Assembly (NCBI RefSeq): GCF_030272615.1
Contig: NC_081408.1
Span: forward strand, 66,941,546 to 67,005,545
Origin: Cryptomeria japonica
Lineage: Eukaryota; Streptophyta; Pinopsida; Cupressales; Cupressaceae
Reading direction: 5' to 3'
DNA: 64,000 nucleotides
The translations under genes and the position numbers were made by a program. The stretch's first letter is position 1; the number at the start of each line of letters is the position of its first letter. This document shows positions 1 to 13,063 of this stretch, piece after piece. The notes beneath the pieces were generated by a model. The model did not search any database. It was not told the origin of the DNA and was given only the letters and a program-made list of their open reading frames with translations.

Positions 1-893
1 TTTTACACTTAAGCTAATATTAGGTGAATAATAATTAATTCTTTTATTAATTATTATGTGCAAGCCTAGGTTTTCCCTTTTAGGGTTTCTTGACCTATTA
101 GAGGTTAATTTTCTTTTCTTTGTATTATTATCATATTATCCATTTTGGTGAATATTGAGATCACATATTTTTGAGCATTCTCCTGTGTATTTGGTTTTTC
201 ATTATTGCTTCTTTGCTTATCCTTGTAATAGGTTTATTACAGCTTGCAAAGATCATTTGGGCTCTTGTGGTGTTGTATTTTTGAACTCTCACAACAAGTA
301 CCTTTTACTTTTATTGACACCCTACAACAAGTTACAGATTATTTCATAACCATAATTCATAAAAATAGATTTCCTTAATTAGAAAGTAAAGTATAAACAT
401 TAATGTAGAGATCTAGCCACAACATTGCTTAAATTGAGAAGGTTTAAATCATAGGGAAGATAATCCAAGATGGCTATGTGTGGTTCCCTAGAAACCTTCT
501 ACCCTATGCCCAAAGGTGGACCTTATCCCCCTTGGCCTCATGTGGCCCATGTGATCCATATGAGGTTAAATGCCTAGTGAGATATCCTATCACATTTTCC
601 TCAACCTTGCCACTTGTATCATATTTCCATGATTGAACACTCCTAATGCATTCATATACTATTTTAATGGCACCAAAATGTAATGGTGGCTAAAAAATGT
701 GTGAATGTGAGATCAAGAAGAAAACTACCCTTTCCCTCCAAGGAGAGATGAGAGTTTCACTAGATTCGACCTCCAAAGAAGAAGATACAATTTTGAATGA
801 AATGAGAATGATAAGTTAATCCCCTCTTCTACTTGGACTAGAAAGGAATTAATTGAATTTTGTATTATGACTAACTGAAAAGAGATGAAAAAC
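1..893. other. Unassigned AT-rich flank left of Array A
   Basis: I see no convincing gene here. Open frames are short (60-64 codons) and show no recognisable motif. The sequence shares no visible repeat with the rest of the window until position 894, where the first LTR of Array A begins. It may be older host DNA or an unrelated decayed repeat. Confidence 0.5.
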
Positions 894-1756
894 TGATAAT
901 AACTCAAGATCAGAGTGTGTAATGAAGTTGCACACCTGGATTTGGTAGGAATATGTCAAGGCAAAGCCATCCTATGAATTTAAGGAAAAGTTTCCCAGAC
1001 CATGGTGAAAGTGTACACGATCTTCTGAAAAATCCACGAAATGAAAAGGGTTTTTCCACCTCTGAAAATGAAGTCCAAATCCAAAAGTACAACTATGCAC
1101 CTCCAACCTACACATAGAAAAGAGAGGAAAATGGGTTGGGATTGGGGGTTTTCCTTCTAGTCAAACCTCAGTTTTGGAATTAACCAAATGATGAAAGAGA
1201 GTACTTGCAAGTAAATCTAAATGAAATATTGTAATGTAAATCACCTCAAGTGAGATTGTTTATAGAATGTAGGGAAATTTACTTGTGTGGAATTGAATGT
1301 TGGAATGAATCTCCTCTTCAATGGTTGAGTCCTTCACTTGAATGCAACACCTAGCCTTGAAGGGAGACTTGACAATGCTCAATCCTGGAAAGGAATGCTT
1401 TAATGCTCTTGAATGCTTGATCTCATATGAACTTCCCACTCATCTAGCTTTATGAAAATGAGAGGGAAAATGAAACTTATATACTTGTCAATTAGGTTTA
1501 ATGAAACTGATTTTTGTCACAAGATGACATCGGAGAAGTTTTCCCGCTCATTGCACAACCTTCTATGAAAACTCAGGAAAGGTCCTAACCCAAAATGGGA
1601 GGACAGGGGCACCAAACACATGCCTCTATCCTAGGGGGGATAGGGGCGCCATGCCCCAGTCTCTAATCTTTGATGAGGCTAGGGGATTCGATTTTACATG
1701 CATGAGGACCCTAATTTTGTTGAAAATTTCTAGGGTTGCAATTTTATGACACTACA
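894..1756 (-). repeat. Array A LTR-A (3' LTR of unit 1)
   Basis: This LTR is homologous along its length to 6964-7930 and 13064-13774. On the plus strand it runs from TGATAATAACTCAAGATC to ATTTTATGACACTACA, with TG/CA termini. The left boundary is placed where similarity to the other two copies stops. Confidence 0.8.
1639..1661. repeat. Decayed copy of the Array A LTR hairpin
   Basis: The left arm GATAGGGGCG and right arm TGCCCCAGTC flank a CCA loop. The same place in the two other LTRs has perfect 10-bp arms. Here three positions have diverged. Confidence 0.55.
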
Positions 1757-2649
1757 TTTATCTCCTACTTTAGTGGGAGTATGAGTGTACACCAATATTG
1801 TCGATAAATTACAAGGAAACAAGAATAAAAGGAATTTAACCATGTCAAGGAGACAAGATGCATGAAGCCCCTAGTGGACTTAGGATCTCATGACTTCGAT
1901 TGCCAAAGTAAAAGGGAAGATCAAGAAGGGGAAAACCATGACTACAAATAGAAAAGTTCCCCTCACTATGAGTCATGAAAGCAAGTATACAAAATTTTAC
2001 AAAGAAACAAAGTTCACTAAGTAATTCTAAGTATCAAGAAGGAAAATATGAGCAAAGTGTATGCCCCAACATTAAAGCGATTGTGCATGCCTTATCAGGA
2101 GTGATTTATTTAAGGTAGGATACACCCAAGAGAGAGAGAGAAGAGAGGGAGCATGTTACTGCAAGGAATTAGCCCCCAAACGAGGAATAAATCCAAGGAT
2201 AATGAACACAAAACACAAGGTAGTTTTCCTTTCTTTGGGGTCAGTATGTTGTATGATAACTAATGTATATCATATATGTATGTGCATATAATAATCAACA
2301 TTCCCCAAAGAAAAGAAAATTCCTTGGAAGAAAGGGAAGATAAAAGTCTTTTGAGTGAACATGAAAGAGATCGAAAGAGATCTCAATTCTTTGCACCATC
2401 CGCAAGTGTACATTAAGGTGATAATAGAAGAATGGGGATACACATAGAAGAATAGTCACAAAAGAGAAAGAGAGGAGAGAGATAAAACCTATGGTGCCAA
2501 TGTTTCTAATCTAGCACAACATCCACCTCTTGATCTTGCTGATCCCTATTTTGAGAAGGTGAGAAACATGCCAGAGGAGTGACATCAAGCACAATAGATG
2601 GATCTATCATAAGATCTAAACAAGGACTATGCTCATTTTGTAAGTCACA
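1757..2649 (-). other. Array A unit 1, 3' untranslated internal region
   Basis: This is non-coding sequence between the end of the gag-protease relic and the 3' LTR. It is homologous to about 7931-8699 in unit 2. A purine-rich run next to the LTR on the minus strand is the likely polypurine tract. No other function is visible. Confidence 0.6.
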
Positions 2650-5600
2650 TTGTTATATTCTTGGAGCTAGGATTAGGGTTTGTGAAAATTCAGTTGATAA
2701 ATGCTTGTCCACATCAACATATTCATAATCACTATCAAAAGCATTAGGATTTGTATTTCCATCATGAATAACAGTTTCACCCATTTCTTTATTAAAGTTT
2801 AGAGAAAGAGACACAAGAACATGAATAGGAGTAAAACCATCACAAATTTTGTGCAACTTATGATCTGGAGATGTAGGTTGAACATATTTCTTAGGAGAAA
2901 ATGGAATCATGTCAACTATTGGAGTATTAGGAGATTGATAATTTTGAGGGAAAAATTCATGAGCTCAAACATGATGTCTTCATTAGCATTCTCTTGCACA
3001 ACAATTCCATCGAGTCTTAGTGGAAGGCTAAGAAGGATGAGGGACACTTGAAAAATTAGGAATGGTTCTCTCCTCAATAGTTGAAGGTTTAGATTTATGT
3101 CTTTTAGGTTGAACAATGGGAGAAGCATGCCTCTTCTCTTGTCAAGAGGAAGGAGGTGGAACTGTGCCATATAAAGGAGGAATGTTAGGTGTAGGAAGAA
3201 GACCACATCCATCATGAGGAGGAGGTACAGGTCTAATCTTAGGAAGAATATTGTTGTTCTTCTTAGGAGAAGGTATAGTGACATCAATAGGAATAGGTTG
3301 ACAATCTTCCTTAGGAGGGATATTAGTTTTATCCATGAGGGGAAGAACTTCATCTTGAAGACTAATAGGAATATAAAGTGTTGGGGATCTAGGCTTACTT
3401 AAGGATAATACGATATCTTTCTTCCATTTTTGATAAGATTTAAAAAGAGAATTTCTCCTTGATGGAAGAGATTTTAATTTCTTAGGCCAAAATAAATCAA
3501 TAGGAATACCGAGGCTTCTTTCAAATGGTTTAAATAAGCTATGGTTCACAGTTATGATTTTACCATTGCGAGGAAATTTAAAAAACTTGCTGATAGGAGA
3601 AGAAATAGTCTTCATGGAAGATAGCCAAGGATAGCCCAACTTAACATGGAATTTTCTGAAAGAGGGAATGATAGTTCAAAGTTGACATCCATAGATTTAG
3701 TATGAACTTAAACAAGAAGGGTGATAGAGCCAATGGTTGGACAAGAGAATCCATTAAATAACTTCACAACCACATTAGAATCATCATATATTGTGTTATG
3801 TAATCATAAAGTTAAAATATACTCTTAAATTATGATATTAACCATACAAGAGGGATCAATAAGAGCACCACAACAAGATATATCCTTAACCTTCACAAGT
3901 ATGTACAAAGGGCCATCAGGTACTCTAATGGTCTCACTAGGCTCAAATGTAATACAAGGATCCTTAAGCATATCTTGTTTTTCTACCATATTTACCAAGT
4001 TAGGAACCATAGAGGTGAATCCCTCAGAAGAGAAAGAAGTAGGCACAATCTCAATCACGTTAGAGGAATGAGAAGGAAAGGGATCAACAAAAATCTTAAT
4101 ATTTTGATTAGGAGAAGCTACTGATTGATTCCCTTTATCATTCACACCTACCACAGATATATTATTATTGTCAATCATATCTTGAATCTTATTTTTTAAT
4201 GTGAAAAATTTCTCACTACCATCACCAGGCCGATGATGAAATTGAAAAACAAAATTATTATCAAAATAAAGGGATGCAAGTTTAGAAGGATCAACTAGTT
4301 TAATAGGAGGAAATTTCAAAAAATTTCTTTGCAACAAATGAGACATAATATTATGTAAAGATTTATTCAAAGGAGTAAACTATCTTTCTCTTTGGAAAAA
4401 TTTAGAAATAGAAGGCACACCTACTATAGCATTCACATTGTTGTTGTTGATTGTATCATTAAACTTGAAGAAGCTTTTTGTTGGTTTGAACTTCACAAAC
4501 AGTTGTTGAACACAACCCCTTATTAGTCAGAGCCATAGGAATGGATTGCTCCATTTGACCCACAACCAGTTGATAACAATGGAGTGTTGCACACAACTAT
4601 GGAAAGGAAGTAAACTCATACAAAATAAGATTTTTCCTAATATCTTTTTGTAAATTAGAAATTAAAATTATTTGAATATCATTATCGGTACAGGAAAAGA
4701 AATTTGAGCTCACAAATGCTTATATATACCTATGAAATCAGACACTTTTTCTTTTACACCTTATTTACAATGCATTAGATCAGTCAAAATGATTTTAGGA
4801 CCAATGTTGCTTTCAAATTATTGAATGAAGGAATTTTGCAGTTGTTCAAAAGAAGTGATTTAATAAGAAGGCAAATAACAATACCATTGTAAATCCTTAG
4901 CTCTTATTGTTCTTGTAAATAGTTTTGCAAAGAATATCTGATCAAGAAAAGTCAGTACACAAGGTTTGGAATGTTTTGACATATGTAAGAGGATAAATTT
5001 TTCCATTATAGAGTTCTAATTGAGGGACCTCAATAGGTTTAGGTGGAAAGAGTTTAACAATATCAAGAGAAAGTGGGCTTGCAACATTAAAGGTGGGCAC
5101 ACTAATCTTGGATTGACTCATAGAAGAAATTTGTTGTTGTAAGGAAGACACGATTTAAAAAGATTGTTAATTGTTGCTTCGGTAGAAGAATTGATGTTAG
5201 ACATAGTTTATTGAGAAGGTGTTGTGTTGTTATTGAAAGAAGGCATGGACCTAGAATAAGGTGGTGGGACATTATTATATGTTGGCAAAGGTGATGATTG
5301 GTTAGGAAAAGGGACACTTAAAGGATGAACAAAGTTGTTGAAGGAATTGCCCCCTTGTGTCTCATTGATTGGTTGAGGGATAACAGGAATATATATGGAA
5401 GATAGGTAAAGATGGAGGATTAAATGAAGAAGGGGGTTTTCCTCCATGACCAATGGTTGTAATAATGACATTTTGAGTTGAAATAGCCATGATATTGGAG
5501 GTAAAAGTAGGATTACTAGTCATAAGAGTAGTCAAAGGAATAGAAGGATTTTCTTATATTGAAGGTTGTGAATAACATAAGGTTTCGTCATAACTCTTTA

Positions 5601-5940
5601 TAGGCATGACATTAGAATCAACAATATGTGCAATGCCACACAATATATCAGTTACATTCTTATCACTTTGAATCATGTGTTTAAGGCCTCTAATTAATGG
5701 AAGAGCTGCACTATTACAACATTCTTTGGACATCCATTGTTGAAAGTTATCAAATTGATTGTCCAATGTGGAAAGTTGATCTATAGAGACCCTAGTTAAA
5801 GTTTCTTCTTCATCATGGGATTCATCAATGGGATAAATAGGTACATGATTCTCCTCAGTAATTAAATCTTGGGAGGAATTAATTATAATGCTTTGTCTAA
5901 CATGGATAGTATATGTAGGACTAATAGTGGTAAAACTCAT
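2650..5940 (-). pseudogene. Array A unit 1 gag-protease relic
   Basis: This is a decayed Gypsy-type capsid (gag) gene with a protease relic and a proline-rich tail. From the minus-strand start at 5940 it shows an N-terminal acidic region, a Pro/Asn-rich linker (about 5210-5470), and a capsid-like stretch at about 5151-4942 (PPKPIEVPQLELYNGK then TFQTLCTDF). A degraded zinc knuckle follows near 4240 (FQFHHRPGDGSEKF, both cysteines lost), then a LKNKIQDMID segment. The protease-like stretch near 3860 reads LIDPSCMVNII, so the usual D-S/T-G triad is broken. After this come a post-protease segment (WLSSMKTISSPISKFFKFP, near 3600) and a PPP-rich tail. Several stops and frameshifts break the frame. 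The same domain order in unit 2 shows this is the family's design. No polymerase follows. Confidence 0.75.
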
Positions 5941-6963
5941 GCACTAGAGGGAAAAATTGAACTTTGAATAATAAGAACAAAGCTTACAAAATTGAGTAAT
6001 GAAAAATTGAAGAAAATAATGATTACACAATTTGAACTTTGTTGGAGAAAGAAAAAGACACAATTTCCAAAAAGGAAAGGAAAGTGGAATTTTAAAATTA
6101 GGGCCAAGGAAATATAACTTAATCTTAAAATCAGAATCTTTAAAATCAGGGCAGATTATAATTAACCTCTTAATTTAAAAAATTTTCTTGAAAATTTGAA
6201 ATGCTGAATTTTGGACATATTTTCGATTCTAGAGGGATGAAAAATTGATGAAATCAGTCAATCTTGTAGATTTAGGTTATTAAATACAGTCATATTAGTC
6301 TCCCAAAATTTAAAGAAAAAAGGCGAGGATTGTGGCGGGAACACACATGGTCTGACCAACATTTTTTGAAATTTTTCAGGGATGAATATTACAATGATTT
6401 CAAAACTAACCCCCCCAAAAAGGCAAATTTTATGATTTCTAGACAGGCGAAATAAAGGTTCAAATTTAAAAATAGGACCCTATTAGGGTTTTGAAGAAAA
6501 ACACCAATGGAATTCAAAATTTGGAAAAGGCCAAGCCTAATTGATAGGGACACCTTCGAGAATGTTTAGAAATATGAATTTGAATGAAATTGATTGAAAT
6601 TTGCACAAAATTTAATTAAATTTGAAAATTAGGGTTTTACAACCTAACCACTTAATTTTGAAATTTAAAGTTTGGGAAAAAGGAGGGAAATTGAAAATTT
6701 GAATTGTAGGAATGAAAACAAGCCCGAGAATAATCACAAATCTTAAAATTAAATAGAAATCCAACTTTTGCACAAGTTCAAGATGATTTTTGAAAATTAG
6801 GGTTTTAACAGGTAACTGCTTAATTTTGTAAATTTCATTTGCAAATTGAAGAAAAATGAGGAAATTGAATTTGAAAAATAAAACAATGTTCAGATCTAAT
6901 ATAACCACAAGCAATTTTTACAAATCCCAAGTTCAATCTTATTTGAAAAACTAGGGTTTTTAA
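5941..6963 (-). repeat. Array A unit 1 leader with degenerate ~155-bp repeats
   Basis: This AT-rich region lies between the 5' LTR (LTR-B) and gag. The box TAGGGTTTT (minus strand AAAACCCTA) recurs at 6484, 6630, 6798 and 6952, inside longer similar segments of the form GAAAATTAGGGTTTTA...TTAATTTTG. Unit 2 has the same spacing. I cannot recognise a standard tRNA primer site next to the LTR at 6963. Confidence 0.6.
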
Positions 6964-7930
6964 GGATAACTCAAGATCAGAGTGTTAGATGAAGGTGTGC
7001 ACTTGGATTTGGTAGTAATATGTCTAGATGAAGCCGTCCTATGAATTTCAGGAAAATCTACCTAGACCGTGGTGAAAGTGTACATGATCCTTCGAAAAAT
7101 CCACGAAAAGAAAAGGGTTTTTCCATCTTTGCAAATGAAGTCCAAATCCAAAAGTACAGTTGCACACTTGCAACCTACACACAGAAAAGAGAGGAAAATG
7201 GGTTGGGATTGAGGGTTTGCCTTTAGGTCTAACCCCATTTTTGGAATTAACCAAATGATGAAAGAGAGTACTTTAAATTAAATGTAAATGAAAGATTGTA
7301 ATGTAAATCACCTCAAGGGAGGTTGTAGATTTTCTTGTGTGGAATTCAATGTTGGAATGAATCTCTTCTTCAATGGTTGAATCCTTGCAATGAATGCAAC
7401 ACCTAGCCTTGAAGGGAGACTTGAGAATGCTCAATCCTAGAAAGGAATGCTTGAATGCTTGAATGCTCTTGAATGATTGATCTAATGTAAACTTCTACTC
7501 ATCCAACTTTATGCAAATGAAAGGACAAATTAAACTTATATACTTGTCAATTAAGGTTAATGAAACTGATTTTTTGTTGTAGGCCTACATTAGGGAAGTT
7601 TTCATGCTCACTACACAACCTTCTATGCAAACTTAGGAAAGGTCTGACCCTAAAATAGGGAAGGGATAGGGGCACCATGCCCCTATCTTTGGAGGAAAGG
7701 GGCACCACACCCATGCCACTATACCTAGGGGGGACAAGGGCACCATGCCCCTATCCTACCCTTTTCTCCAGGGCAGAGCATAGACAAGGTGGTGCGGAGG
7801 GAAAGGGGGAGGCAATTTTCAAAGGTTGAGCAATCTTTGATCTCTGATCAAGCTAGGGGATTTGATTTCACATGCGTGAGGACCATAATGTGGTTGAAAA
7901 TTAGTAGCGTCATAATTTTATGACACTACA
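6964..7930 (-). repeat. Array A LTR-B (shared middle LTR)
   Basis: This is the longest of the three LTR copies (about 967 bp). It serves as 5' LTR of unit 1 and 3' LTR of unit 2 on the minus strand. Its first base has changed (GGATAACTC where LTR-C has TGATAACTC). It ends with TTTTATGACACTACA. Confidence 0.85.
7665..7687. repeat. Perfect hairpin in Array A LTR-B
   Basis: The arms GATAGGGGCA and TGCCCCTATC are exact complements (10 bp) around a CCA loop. A copy with a different loop (TTA) but identical arms sits in LTR-C at 13545-13567. Confidence 0.8.
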
Positions 7931-8699
7931 TTTAGCCATCTCTTTGGTGAGAGTATGAGTGTACGCCAATACTATCAATAAAGTACAAGACCATGTGAAG
8001 AAGGCAAGATGCACCAAGCCCCTAGTGGACTTAGGATCTTACGACTTCGATTGAAAAAGTAAAATGGAATATCGAGAAGGGGAGAATGATGACTGGAAGT
8101 ACAAAAGTTCCCCTCACTATGATTCATGAAAGATAGATACGAAAGATTACAAAGCAACAAAGCTCACTAAGTATTTCTAAGTATCAAGAAGGAAAATATG
8201 AGCAAAGTTTATGCCCCCATGTTAATGAAATTATGTGCACCTTATCGGGAGTGATTTGTTTAACGTAGGATACACCCAAGAGAGAGAGAAGAGAGGGAGC
8301 ATGTTACATCAAGAATTTATCCCCCAATTGAGGAATAAAACTAAAGATAATGAACACAAAACATGATGTAGTTGTGCTTTCTTCGGGGTCAGTATGGTGT
8401 ATGATAACTCATGTATATCATATATGTATGTGCATATAATAATCGTCATTCCCTAAAGAAAGGAATTTCCTTGGAAGAAAGGGAAGATAAGAGTTTTTTG
8501 ATTCAATCTGAAAGAGAACAAAAGAGTTCTCAATTATTTGTATCATCCTCAAGTAGACATTAAGGCAATAATATAAGAATAGGGATACACATAGAAGAAT
8601 AGTCACAAAAGAGAAAGAGAGGGGAGAGAGAGAAAATCTATAATGCTAATATTGCTAATATAGCACGACATCCATCTCTTGATCCTGTTGATCACTATT
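7931..8699 (-). other. Array A unit 2, 3' untranslated internal region
   Basis: This is homologous to 1757-2649 in unit 1. It is non-coding sequence between the gag-protease relic and LTR-B. No further feature is visible. Confidence 0.6.
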
Positions 8700-11600
8700 T
8701 CAAGAAGTTGAGCAACATTCCAGTGGAGTGACATCAAGCATAGTAGATGGAGCTATCACAAGATCTAAATAAGGACTATGCTCATGTTGTGAGTCACTTT
8801 GTTTGATTCTAGGAGCTAGGATTAGGGTTTGTGAAAATTCAGTTGATAAATGTTTTTCCACATCAATATACTCATACTCACTATCAGAAGCATTAGGAGT
8901 TGTATTGTCATCATGAATAACATTTTCACCCATTTTTCATAAAGGTTTAGAGAAAGAGGAGCAAGAACATGAATAAGAGTAAAGCCACCAAATGTTTTGT
9001 GCAACTTATGATTTGGAGATGTAGGTTGAACATCTTTCTTAGGAGAAAAGGGAATCATGTCAACTATTGGATTCTTAGGAGATTGAGTATTTTGAGGGAA
9101 AGCTTCACAAGCTAAAACATGACATCTTTGTGTGTCTTCTCTCACACAAGGATTTCATCGAGTCTTATTGGAAGGCTAAGAAGGATGAGGAACACTTGAG
9201 AAAGTAGGAATGTTTCTCTCCTTGATAGTTGAAGGTTTAGGTTTAGGTCTTTTAGGTTGAACAAGAAGAGAAGCAGGCCTCTTCTTGCGATAAGAGGAAG
9301 GAGGTGGAGCTGCACCATATAAAGGAGGAATGTTAGGTATAGGAAGAAGACCAGGTCCGTCATGAGGAGGAGGTACAAGTCTAACCTTAGGAAGAATATT
9401 GTTGTTTTTCTTGAGAGAATGTATTATCACATCGATAGGAATAGGTTGATGATCTTCCTTAGAAGGGATATTAGTTCTATCCATGAGGGGAAGAACTTCA
9501 TCTTGAATAATAATAGGAATGTGAAGTGTTGGGTATCTAGGCTGACTTAAGGATAATATCATATATTTCTTCCATTTTTGATAAGATTGAAAGAGAGAAT
9601 TTCTCCTTCATGGAAGAGATTTAAATTGCTTAGTCCAAAAGAAATAAATATGAATACCGAGTTCTTTTAGATGGTTTAAATAAGCTATGGTTCATAATTA
9701 TGATTTCACCATTGTGAGGAAATTCAAAAAACTTGTGGATAGGAGAAGCAATAGCCTTCATGGAAGATAGCCAATGATAGCGCAACTTAACATGGAATTG
9801 CTCGGAATAGGGAATGGTAACAAAGTTGACATCCATATATTTAGTATGATCTTAAACAAGAAGGGTGATAGAGCTGATGGTAGGACAAGAGAATCAATCA
9901 AATAACTTCACAACCACATTAGAATCATCATATATTGTGTTATGCAATCGTAAAGTGAAAAAATGCTCTTCAATTATGATATTAACCATGCAATAGGGAT
10001 CAATAAGGGCACCATGACAAGGTATATCCTTAACCTTCCCAAGTATGTACAAAGAAACATTGAGTCCTCTAATGGTCTCGCTAGGGTAAAATGTAATACA
10101 AGAATCCATAGGCATGTCTTGGTTTTCTACCATATTTACCAAGTTTGAAGCCATAGAGGTGAATCCCCCATAAGAGAAAGAAGTACGCACAATCTCAATC
10201 ATGTTAGAGGTATGAGAAGGAAAAGGATCAATGAAAATATTAAGATTTTGATTATGAGAATCTACTGATTTATTCCCTTTTCATTCACACCTACCACATA
10301 TATAGTATTATTATCAATCAAATCTTAAATCTTATTTTTTAATGTGAAACATTTCTTAGTATCATGACCAGGTTGATGATGAAATTGAAAAAGTGAATTA
10401 TTATTAAAATAAAGGGATGCAAGTTTTGAAGGATCAATTGGTTTAATAGGAGGAAGTTTGATAACATTTCTTTGCAACAACTGAGACATAATACTATGTA
10501 AATATTTATTCAAAGGAATAAATTGTCTTTCTCTTTGGAAACATTTAGAAATAGAAGGCACACTTATTGTAGCATTCACATTTTTGTTGTTGATTGTATC
10601 ATTTAACTTAATGAAGCTTTTCTTGGTTTGAACTTCACAAATGGTTGTTGAACACTCCCCCCCTTTTCAATTAGAGCCATAGGAGTGGATTACTCTATTT
10701 GACTCACAACTAGTTGATAACTATGGAGTGTTGCGCACAACTGTGGAAAGGAAGTAAACTCAGACAAAAGAAGATTTTCCCTAATATATTTTTAAAAATT
10801 AGAAATGAAATTGTTTTGAATATCATTATCCAGTAGAGGAAAATAAATTTGAGCACACAAATGCTTATATCTACCTATGAAATCAAGCACTTTTTCTTTA
10901 ACACCTTATTTATAATGCATTAGATTAGTCACAGTGATTTTAGGACCAATTTTGTTTTGTAATTGCTGGATGAAAGCATTTTCTAGTTGTTGAAAAGAAG
11001 TGATATAATCAGAAGGAAAAGAGCAATACCATTGTAAACCCTTATCTGTTACTATTCTTGTAAATAATTTTGCAAGCAATCTTTGATCAAGAAAAGTCAG
11101 TACACAAGGTTTGGAATGTTTTGATATGTGTAAGATGATTACCTTTTCCATTATAGAGTTCTGATGGAGTGACATCAACATTGTTAGGTGGCACACATTT
11201 AACAATATAAAGAGAAAGTGGGCATAATAATCTTGGATTGACTCATAGAAGTAATCTGTTGTTGTAAGGAAGACACAATTTAAGCAAGATTGTCAATTGT
11301 CGCTTCAGTAGAATAATTGATGTTCGACATTATTGATTGAGAAGGTGGTGTGATGTTATTTAAAGAAGGCATGGACCTAGAATAAGGTGGTGGGACATTA
11401 TGACAAGTAGGAATAGGTGATGATTGGTTAGGAAAAGGGACACTTAAAGGAGGAACAAAGTTCTTGAAGGAATTACCCCCTTGTGTCCCATTGATTGGTT
11501 GATGAATAATAGGAATACTTATGGAAGAAATAGGTAAAGATGGAGGATTAAATGAAGAAGGGGGATTTCTCCCATGACCAATGGTTGTAATAATTACATT

Positions 11601-12106
11601 TTGAGTTGAAATAGCCATGATATTGGAGGTAAAAGTAGGAATACTAGTCATAATAGTAGTCAAAGGAATAGAATGATTGACTTGTGTTGAAGATTATGGA
11701 TAACCTAAGATTTTGGCATAGCTCTTGATAGGCATGACATTAGAATAAACAATATGTGCAATGCCAAAAAATATATCAATTCCATTATTATCAGTTTGAA
11801 TCATGCATGTAAGGCCTTCAATTAATGGAAGAGCTTCACTATTAGTGTATGCTTGGGACATCCATTGTTGAAAGTTATAAAATTGATTGTCCAATGGGGA
11901 TAGTTGATCTATAAAGACCCTAGTTAAAGTTTATTCTTCATCATGGGATAAATAGGCACATGATTAGGATTGGAAGCATGATCCTCATTAAATAAGTCAC
12001 CCAAATTAGGCTCCATCTCCTTAGTAATTAAACCTTGGGAGGCCTTAATTGTAATTATTTGTCTAACATAGATAGTATAGGTAGGAATAATAGTGGTAAA
12101 ACTTAT
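8700..12106 (-). pseudogene. Array A unit 2 gag-protease relic
   Basis: This is the second copy of the gag-protease relic, collinear with 2650-5940. The start codon of unit 1 is ATA here (minus strand, 12106). It shows the linker with NPPSSFNPPSLP and GGNSFKNFVPPL (about 11410-11560) and a capsid-like segment near 11080 (RLLAKLFTRIVTDKGLQWYC). The zinc knuckle near 10370 is better kept than in unit 1 (FQFHHQPGHDTKKC: the histidine and last cysteine remain, the first cysteine is lost). The protease-like site near 10000 reads LIDPYCMVNII, again without D-S/T-G. The post-protease WLSSMKAIASPIHKFFEFP and the proline-rich tail follow. Stops and frameshifts are scattered through it. No RT or integrase is present. 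Confidence 0.75.
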
Positions 12107-13063
12107 GTACCATATGGAAAATTTGAATTTTGAATTATAGGAACAAAACTTACAAAATTTCCAAAAATGAAAGGAAAGTGGAATTTTAAAATTAGGACCA
12201 AGGGAATACAACTTAATCTTAAAATCACAATCTTTAAATTTACCTAGGGCAGATTATAATTAACCTCTTAATTTTAAAAATTTTCTTGAAAATTCGAAAT
12301 ATTGAATTTTGGACATATTTTTTATTCTAGAGGGATAAAAAATTGACAAAGTCAGCCAATCTTCTAGATTTAGGTTATTAAATACTATCATAACAATCTC
12401 CCAAAATTTCAAGGAAAAATTCGAGGACCTTGGCGGGAATGCACATTGTCTGACCAACTTTTAAAAATAATTTCAGGGATGAATATTACGATGATTTCAA
12501 AGCTAACCCCAAAAAATTGGTAAATTTTACAATTTCTAGATAGGTGAAGTGAAGGTTCAAATTTAAAAATAGGGCCCTATTAGGGTTTTGAAGAAAAAGA
12601 GGAATTGAATTGCAAATTTTGAAAAGGTCAAGCCTAAATAACAGGGACACCTTGGAAAATTTTTATAAATCAAAATTTGAATGAAATTGATTGAAATTTG
12701 CACAAACTCTAATTAAATTTGAAAATTAGGGTTTTATGACCTAACCACTTAATTTTGAAATTTGAATTTTGGGAAAAAGGAGAGACATTGAAACTTTGAA
12801 TTGTAGGAATGAAAATAAGTCCGAGAACAATCACAAATCTGAAAATTAAATGGAAATCCAAATTTTGCACAAGTTCAACATGATATTTGAAAATTATGAT
12901 TTTAACAAGTAACCGCTTAATTTTGTAAATTTTCTTTGCAAATATAACAAGACAATGAGGAAATTGAATTTGAAAAATAAAACAATGTTCAGATCTAAGA
13001 TAACCACAAGCAATGTTTACAAATCCCAAGTTTAATTTTAATTTGAAAAACTAGGGTTTTTAA
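12107..13063 (-). repeat. Array A unit 2 leader with degenerate ~155-bp repeats
   Basis: This is homologous to 5941-6963. The TAGGGTTTT-type box lies at 12581, 12727, 12895 (decayed to TATGATTTT) and 13052. The intervals 146, 168 and 157 bp match unit 1 (146, 168, 154). Confidence 0.6.
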
